10,851 nt of DNA from Candidatus Poribacteria bacterium (GTDB lineage Bacteria > Poribacteria > DTPJ01 > WJIO01): positions 1-10,851 of the forward strand of contig WJIO01000073.1 in the NCBI GenBank assembly GCA_014730235.1, read 5' to 3'. Made by a program: the position numbers and the translations under genes. Positions 6,664 to 10,851 of the stretch are shown here, one piece after another (positions within the stretch are counted from its first letter, which is position 1; each line of letters begins with the position of its first letter). The notes below the pieces were generated by a model that searched no databases, had not been told where the DNA came from, and was given only the letters and a program-made list of their open reading frames with translations.

Positions 6664-7794
6664 TTAAGATAAGGCATCTTTGACCTTGTTTAGAAATCCC
6701 TTTTCCGGCGAAGCTACTTTCTCATCCCTTAGCTTTGCCAATTCCCGGATCAGGTTTTCTTCTTTAGATGATAATTTGGTAGGAATATCAACATTTACTT
6801 TAACATACTGGTCGCCGCTGCCCCGACCGCGCAGATGAGGAACTCCCCGGTCTTTCATGGAAAAGACTTTACCATTTTGCGTACCCGAAGGTATATTCAG
6901 CTTTGCTTTCCCACCGATTATAGGAACTTCGATCGCTGCGCCTAAAGCTGCCTGGGTAAAGGCAACATTTACCTTACAGATGAGATCATCGCCTTGACGC
7001 TCAAAAATCGGGTGTTCTGCTACATGAATTACAATATGTAGATCTCCTGGATTACCACCTTTTATCCCTGCCTCTCCAGCGCCGGGATAACGTAGGACAA
7101 GACCATTAGATGCACCCGGAGGGATATTAATAGATAACTTGGAGGTATGAGGTATTCGACCATCTCCGTTGCACGATTCGCAAGGATCTGTTATAACCAC
7201 ACCCTCACCCTTGCATATTGGGCATGTTCGGCTGGTAATAAAAAATCCACTTTGCTGTTGTACCTGACCCCTTCCGCCGCATTGAAGACATGTCTGAGGT
7301 GTTGAGCCATCTTTTGAGCCACTTCCCTGACATGTGTGGCAAACCCGAAGGGTAGGCACTTCAATACTCATCTCTTTTCCTTTGACAGCTTCTTCCAGTG
7401 TGATTTCTATGTCTTTTCGCAGATCAGAGCCGGGTCTGGGACCTGAGCGACGTCGGGTTCTTGTGCCAAAAAAGTCATCAAATATACTTCCGCCGCCGAA
7501 TATCTCTTCCACTATATCTTCAAAAGAACCAAATCCGAAGCCAGCACCCTGATTAAATCCTGTTCCTTCCAATCCATCCCAGCCAAATTGGTCATATCTA
7601 GCCCGTCGGTTTGGATCTTTTAAAACATCATAAGCTTCCTGTATTTCCTTAAATTTTTCAGTAGATTCTTCTCGTTTGTCCGGGTTTTTATCGGGATGAT
7701 GCTCTTTTGCAAGTCTATAATAAGCCTGCTTTATATCCTTATCATTGGCATTTTTACCAACTCCTAATACTTCATAGGGATCTCTTTTGGCCAC
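6664..7794 (-). CDS. dnaJ: DnaJ co-chaperone (Hsp40, type I)
   Basis: 376 residues, the normal length of bacterial DnaJ, with all parts in order. The J domain spans about 5-70 with His33-Pro34-Asp35, which stimulates DnaK ATPase. A Gly/Phe-rich segment spans about 71-110. Four zinc-finger repeats of CxxCxGxG start at residues 152, 169, 191 and 205 (CHTCQGSG, CLQCGGRG, CPICKGEG, CESCNGDG). The C-terminal substrate-binding beta domains and a short helical tail follow. It delivers unfolded clients to DnaK in the cytoplasm. The start is GTG (7792-7794): an in-frame TGA lies two codons upstream and GAGGTG (complement of 7801-7806) gives a good ribosome binding site, so the start is secure. It is last in the grpE-dnaK-dnaJ cluster, 161 bases after dnaK. 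Confidence 0.97.
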   Translation of the reverse strand: MAKRDPYEVLGVGKNANDKDIKQAYYRLAKEHHPDKNPDKREESTEKFKEIQEAYDVLKDPNRRARYDQFGWDGLEGTGFNQGAGFGFGSFEDIVEEIFGGGSIFDDFFGTRTRRRSGPRPGSDLRKDIEITLEEAVKGKEMSIEVPTLRVCHTCQGSGSKDGSTPQTCLQCGGRGQVQQQSGFFITSRTCPICKGEGVVITDPCESCNGDGRIPHTSKLSINIPPGASNGLVLRYPGAGEAGIKGGNPGDLHIVIHVAEHPIFERQGDDLICKVNVAFTQAALGAAIEVPIIGGKAKLNIPSGTQNGKVFSMKDRGVPHLRGRGSGDQYVKVNVDIPTKLSSKEENLIRELAKLRDEKVASPEKGFLNKVKDALS

Positions 7795-7816
7795 TTTTCA
7801 CACCTCAGCTAAAACC

Positions 7817-7844
7817 ATAATAGTTTATGCAAATTTAAAAAGTA
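7817..7844 (-). promoter_or_regulatory. Possible weak internal promoter for dnaJ
   Basis: On the minus strand, TATTAT (complement of 7817-7822) is a good -10 box. A poor -35, TACTTT (complement of 7839-7844), lies 16 bases further upstream. A start near 7811 would give a leader of about 17 bases. The long dnaK-dnaJ gap makes an internal promoter plausible, but the match is weak. Confidence 0.25.
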
Positions 7845-7846
7845 TC

Positions 7847-7949
7847 TTTTCCTTGCCATTTTTATTACTATTTTTGTCATTCTGAGCGAAGCGAAGAACC
7901 TCATTCCCTTTTCCAAAGGGGTTTAAAGAGGGATTTCCAGCAAGGTAAA
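7847..7949. repeat. Repeat-like palindromic element between dnaK and dnaJ
   Basis: The ends TTTTCCTTGC (7847-7856) and GCAAGGTAAA (7940-7949) are inverted copies with one mismatch. Inside, 7876-7902 reads GTCATTCTGAGCGAAGCG and then AAGAACCTC. From memory, strings of the form TCATTCTGAGCGAAGCGAAG recur as dispersed intergenic repeats in many unrelated bacterial genomes. Next to it CCCTTT 7906-7911 pairs with AAAGGG 7915-7920. No open frame or transposase is present, so it resembles a REP/MITE-like non-coding element. In the dnaK-to-dnaJ transcript it would fold and might modulate dnaJ expression or mRNA ends. The edges are inferred from the inverted ends only. Confidence 0.55.
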
Positions 7950-7955
7950 TATTAC

Positions 7956-9896
7956 TTATTCCTCTGTCTTCTCCTTCTCTTCCTCTTCGTCCACTACAGT
8001 GTACTCAGCTTCAGAGACATCTTCTTCCTGGTCTTTACCTTCATCTTCGCTGCCCGTTTCCGATTGTTGCTGCTCTTCTTTTTCTTTTGAAGCTCTTTCA
8101 TACATAACCCGGGCCAGGTTCTGGGATACCTCCATAAGCGCATCCGTATCAGCCTTTATAGCTTCAACATCATCCCCATCAATGGATGTTTTCAGCTTAT
8201 CCAGAGCCTGCTGAACTTCCTGTTTTTCCTCATCGCTGGCCTTGTCGCCGTATTCCTCCAGGGATTTTTCCACGCTGTATACGGCCGAATCCGCCTGATT
8301 TCGGACTTCCACCTCTTCCCGTTTTTTCTGGTCTTCGGCGGCATGCTCTTCAGCATCTTTAACCATCTGTTCTATTTCTTCGTCGTTAAGTTTTCCGGAA
8401 GCTTCGATGCGAATGCTCTGTTCCTTTTGGGTTCCAATATCTTTCGCTGAAACGTTCAGGATTCCATTGGCATCAATGTCAAAGGTAACTTCGATCTGAG
8501 GCACACCTCTTGGGGCCGGTGGAATACCTACAAGATCAAATCTTCCCAGGGTTTTATTGTATGCCGCCATGTCTCGCTCGCCCTGAAGCACATGGATACT
8601 CACAGCCGATTGATTATCAGAGGCTGTTGAAAACACCTGTTTTTTATTTGTGGGAATAGTGGTGTTTCGGTCTATAAGCCTTGTGAAAACCCCGCCCAGG
8701 GTCTCAATACCCAGTGAAAGTGGGGTAACGTCAAGAAGCAAAACGTCTTTAACACCTTCATCACCGGAAAGAATACCACCCTGGATAGCGGCGCCAACGG
8801 CCACAACTTCATCGGGATTAACTCCCTTATGTGGATCTTTGCCAAATATCTGCTTTGCTATCTCCTGAACCTTGGGCATCCTGGTTTGTCCTCCCACCAG
8901 AATAACTTCGTCTATATCATCAGCCGTAAGTCCAGCATCAGCCAAAGCCTTTTTACAGGGGCCGACAGTGCGCTGAATTAAATCATCCACCAACTGTTCC
9001 AGCTTACTCCTGCTCATGGTAATATTCATGTGCTTTGGCCCGCTGGCATCGGCTGTAATAAACGGCAGATTTACATCTGTCTGCATGGTAGTAGAAAGCT
9101 CGCATTTGGCCTTTTCAGACGCTTCCTTAAGTCTTTGCAGGGCCATATTATCCTGTCGCAGGTCTATACCGTTTTCCTTCTGGAATTCATCCGCCAGGTA
9201 ATCTATGATCTTCTGATCAAAGTCATCGCCGCCAAGATGAGTATCACCGTTGGTTGACTTGACTTCAAAAACACCTTCCCCCAGTTCGAGAATAGAAATG
9301 TCAAAAGTTCCCCCGCCAAGATCGTATACAGCTATTTTTTCATCGGTTTTGCCTTTACCTAAACCGTAGGCCAGTGCCGCCGCTGTAGGCTCATTTATAA
9401 TCCGCAGAACTTCCAATCCCGCTATTCTACCCGCATCTTGCGTGGCTTGCCTTTGACTGTCGTTAAAATAAGCCGGAACAGTAATAACTGCCTGAGTCAC
9501 TTTTCCGCCCAGATATGATTCTGCTGTTTCACGCATTTTCCGTAGGGTAATAGCGGATATTTGTTGGGGCATCTGTTCCTGATCACTGACTTTTACAACA
9601 GCGTTACCTTCTTTACCCTGTATTACTTCATAGGGTACTTTTGTAATTTCGTCAGTTACTTCATCATATTTTCTGCCCATAAAGCGTTTTATAGAAAATA
9701 TCGTATTATTTGGATTTGTTATGGCCTGACGTTTGGCTACCTGACCAACCAGTATTTCATTTTCCTTGGTAAAAGCTACCACCGAAGGTGTAGTACGTGA
9801 ACCTTCAGCATTGGCGATAACTTCAGGGTTTCCACTTTCCAGGACAGCTACGCATGAATTGGTCGTTCCTAGGTCTATACCTATAACCTTTGACAC
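7956..9896 (-). CDS. dnaK: DnaK molecular chaperone (Hsp70)
   Basis: 646 residues, typical for bacterial DnaK. The N-terminal ATPase domain has the phosphate-1 loop GIDLGTTNS (6-14), a phosphate-2 motif [12 protein letters not shown] near 190-200 and the adenosine motif [11 protein letters not shown] near 340. The interdomain linker is [13 protein letters not shown] (about 385-397). The substrate-binding beta domain and helical lid follow, ending in a very acidic tail ([14 protein letters not shown]) where proteobacterial proteins usually have a shorter EEVKD-like end. It binds exposed hydrophobic peptides in an ATP-driven cycle with DnaJ and GrpE. The start is GTG at 9894-9896, overlapping the grpE stop by one base, with AGGAGG at 9904-9909 (complement) 7 bases upstream. 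Translation is therefore probably coupled to grpE. Confidence 0.98.
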   Translation of the reverse strand: MSKVIGIDLGTTNSCVAVLESGNPEVIANAEGSRTTPSVVAFTKENEILVGQVAKRQAITNPNNTIFSIKRFMGRKYDEVTDEITKVPYEVIQGKEGNAVVKVSDQEQMPQQISAITLRKMRETAESYLGGKVTQAVITVPAYFNDSQRQATQDAGRIAGLEVLRIINEPTAAALAYGLGKGKTDEKIAVYDLGGGTFDISILELGEGVFEVKSTNGDTHLGGDDFDQKIIDYLADEFQKENGIDLRQDNMALQRLKEASEKAKCELSTTMQTDVNLPFITADASGPKHMNITMSRSKLEQLVDDLIQRTVGPCKKALADAGLTADDIDEVILVGGQTRMPKVQEIAKQIFGKDPHKGVNPDEVVAVGAAIQGGILSGDEGVKDVLLLDVTPLSLGIETLGGVFTRLIDRNTTIPTNKKQVFSTASDNQSAVSIHVLQGERDMAAYNKTLGRFDLVGIPPAPRGVPQIEVTFDIDANGILNVSAKDIGTQKEQSIRIEASGKLNDEEIEQMVKDAEEHAAEDQKKREEVEVRNQADSAVYSVEKSLEEYGDKASDEEKQEVQQALDKLKTSIDGDDVEAIKADTDALMEVSQNLARVMYERASKEKEEQQQSETGSEDEGKDQEEDVSEAEYTVVDEEEEKEKTEE

Positions 9897-9909
9897 TACT
9901 TATCCTCCT
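9894..9909 (-). promoter_or_regulatory. grpE-dnaK one-base overlap with embedded ribosome binding site
   Basis: Read on the minus strand, AGGAGG lies in the last codons of grpE (Pro-Lys-Glu-Asp-Lys-stop). It is followed 7 bases later by TAGTG, in which the TAG stop of grpE shares its G with the GTG start of dnaK. This fixes the dnaK start and supports translational coupling. Confidence 0.85.
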
Positions 9910-10477
9910 TGGGAGAGCCTTTGGAAACCGCTACCATCGCAGGTCTTATAACCCTGTCATGCAGCATATAGCCTTTCTGAAGCTCCTGAGCGACTGTGTT
10001 TTCCGGATATTTCTCAGAATCTATCTGGGTTACGGCTTCATGGACATTGGGGTCAAATTCCTCGCCCACAGCATCTATCCTGCACACCCCTTTACGTTCC
10101 AGGGCATCATACATGCTCTTGTAAATCATCTTTACGCCGTCCAGAAAGGATTTAAAATCTTTCGATTTATCCGCCGACTCGATGGCCCTTTCAAAATTAT
10201 CCAGAACAGGTAGCAGGGATACTATGATTTCCTGCGCTGCATATTTTACCAGCGATTCTCGCTCTTTGGCTACTCTCTTTTTATAATTATCCAGTTCAGC
10301 CGCAAGCCGGAGCATCATATTATCAGCCTGTTCCAACTCCTGTTGCATCTGGGCTATTTCCTGATCGGTTTCCGATTCGGATTTTCCTTCTTCATCAGCT
10401 TCTTTTGCTGATTCCTCTATTTCAGCATTTTCTTCATCTATAGGTATTTCTTTTGCTTTATCTTTTTCCTTCTTCAT
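9896..10477 (-). CDS. grpE: GrpE nucleotide-exchange factor
   Basis: 193 residues, normal length. Residues 1-40 are highly charged (Lys/Glu/Asp) and disordered. A long helix (about 41-100, [26 protein letters not shown]) forms the dimer coiled coil, with the typical LRLxAEFxNYKKR-like signature. A four-helix section follows, then the C-terminal beta domain with [11 protein letters not shown] and [22 protein letters not shown], the GrpE family signature. It opens the DnaK nucleotide cleft to release ADP. The ATG at 10475-10477 has GGGAGA a few bases upstream. It is the first gene of the grpE-dnaK-dnaJ cluster. No hrcA gene lies upstream and no CIRCE operator is visible in the 99-base leader, so any heat-shock control would use another mechanism. 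Confidence 0.95.
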   Translation of the reverse strand: MKKEKDKAKEIPIDEENAEIEESAKEADEEGKSESETDQEIAQMQQELEQADNMMLRLAAELDNYKKRVAKERESLVKYAAQEIIVSLLPVLDNFERAIESADKSKDFKSFLDGVKMIYKSMYDALERKGVCRIDAVGEEFDPNVHEAVTQIDSEKYPENTVAQELQKGYMLHDRVIRPAMVAVSKGSPKEDK

Positions 10478-10539
10478 AAAAATTCTCCCTATAGCTTCTG
10501 ATTTATATTAAAACTATCTCTTTGAATATAAGTCGAGTT

Positions 10540-10568
10540 ATAATATCTATATTGGTCAATAAATACAA
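10540..10568 (-). promoter_or_regulatory. Probable promoter of the grpE-dnaK-dnaJ cluster
   Basis: On the minus strand, TTGTAT (complement of 10563-10568) is followed by a 17-base spacer and TATTAT (complement of 10540-10545). The start would be about 55 bases before the grpE ATG. An alternative -35, TTGACC, lies within the spacer but has no suitably spaced -10 box. No CIRCE inverted repeat is present. Confidence 0.5.
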
Positions 10569-10576
10569 TTTACTGA

Positions 10577-10851
10577 TCACGCCTGAAATCTGAAATACAT
10601 CATATCGCCATCCATTACCACATACTCTTTGCCTTCCAGGTGCATAAGTCCTTTATCTTTTGCCGCTTTCATGGAACTGGCTTTTATCAAATCCTCGTAG
10701 TGTATAACTTCCGCCCTGATAAAACCTTTCTCCATGTCGGTATGCACTTTTCCGGCTGCCTGAGGGGCTTTAGTTCCTCGGGGGATAGTTCTGGCCCGCA
10801 TTTCGTTTTCGTTGGCAGTGTAGAATGTTATCAAATCAAGCAGTCTATAGG
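10577..10851 (-). CDS. ychF: YchF/Obg-like ATPase, C-terminal TGS domain (5' part outside window)
   Basis: The frame is open from the right edge to TGA at 10577-10579, giving about 90 residues of the C-terminal end. The visible sequence begins [19 protein letters not shown], continues with [20 protein letters not shown], then [11 protein letters not shown], and ends [15 protein letters not shown]. This is the well-known C-terminal TGS-domain signature of YchF (also called EngD or OLA1), a ribosome-associated P-loop ATPase. The nucleotide-binding domain lies outside the window. A start codon within the visible part would be wrong, because homologues extend far upstream. It is followed by a 98-base gap to grpE with its own promoter, so co-transcription with grpE is possible but not required. 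Confidence 0.95.
   Translation of the reverse strand, partial: YRLLDLITFYTANENEMRARTIPRGTKAPQAAGKVHTDMEKGFIRAEVIHYEDLIKASSMKAAKDKGLMHLEGKEYVVMDGDMMYFRFQA

Overview
The window comes from a moderately AT-rich bacterial genome. The bacterium is probably Gram-negative: it encodes a predicted outer-membrane YjbH-type beta-barrel protein with a signal peptide and LysM domains. The chaperone genes (grpE, dnaK, dnaJ) and ychF are ordinary bacterial housekeeping genes. The partial protein at the left edge ends in a tail of the type '...GKLSTTWSKIK', which reminds me of protein tails in candidate phyla such as Poribacteria. That is memory-based and weak, so I do not commit to a phylum.

Layout, left to right. 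Plus strand: (1) the 3' end of an unrecognised gene, closed by a perfect 19-bp-stem bidirectional terminator; (2) a small protein with a degenerate response-regulator receiver fold and no output domain; (3) about 380 bases without a gene but with several stacked inverted repeats, read here as a possible structured leader; (4) an MFS transporter of the fosmidomycin-resistance (Fsr) type; (5) a near-consensus sigma70-type promoter whose -35 box sits in a 17-bp palindrome, driving a secreted LysM + acidic linker + YjbH-barrel protein; (6) a second, very similar promoter driving a secreted protein with two 86-residue repeats and a beta-lactamase-like serine hydrolase domain. Minus strand, converging on that block: (7) ychF (C-terminal end only), then grpE-dnaK-dnaJ. 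grpE and dnaK overlap by one base, while dnaK and dnaJ are separated by 161 bp holding a short repeat-like palindromic element.

The two central envelope genes share promoter architecture and export signals. They may work together at the cell wall and outer membrane (peptidoglycan-binding LysM, possible SPOR-like repeats, penicillin-recognising fold, polysaccharide-related barrel), which is inference. The chaperone genes form the usual Hsp70 machine: DnaK ATPase, DnaJ co-chaperone and GrpE nucleotide-exchange factor. No hrcA gene and no CIRCE operator are visible upstream of grpE. I see no CRISPR array, rRNA, tRNA, transposase gene or phage gene. The best candidates for something undescribed are the structured region before the MFS gene, the LysM-YjbH fusion and the repeat-plus-serine-hydrolase protein.
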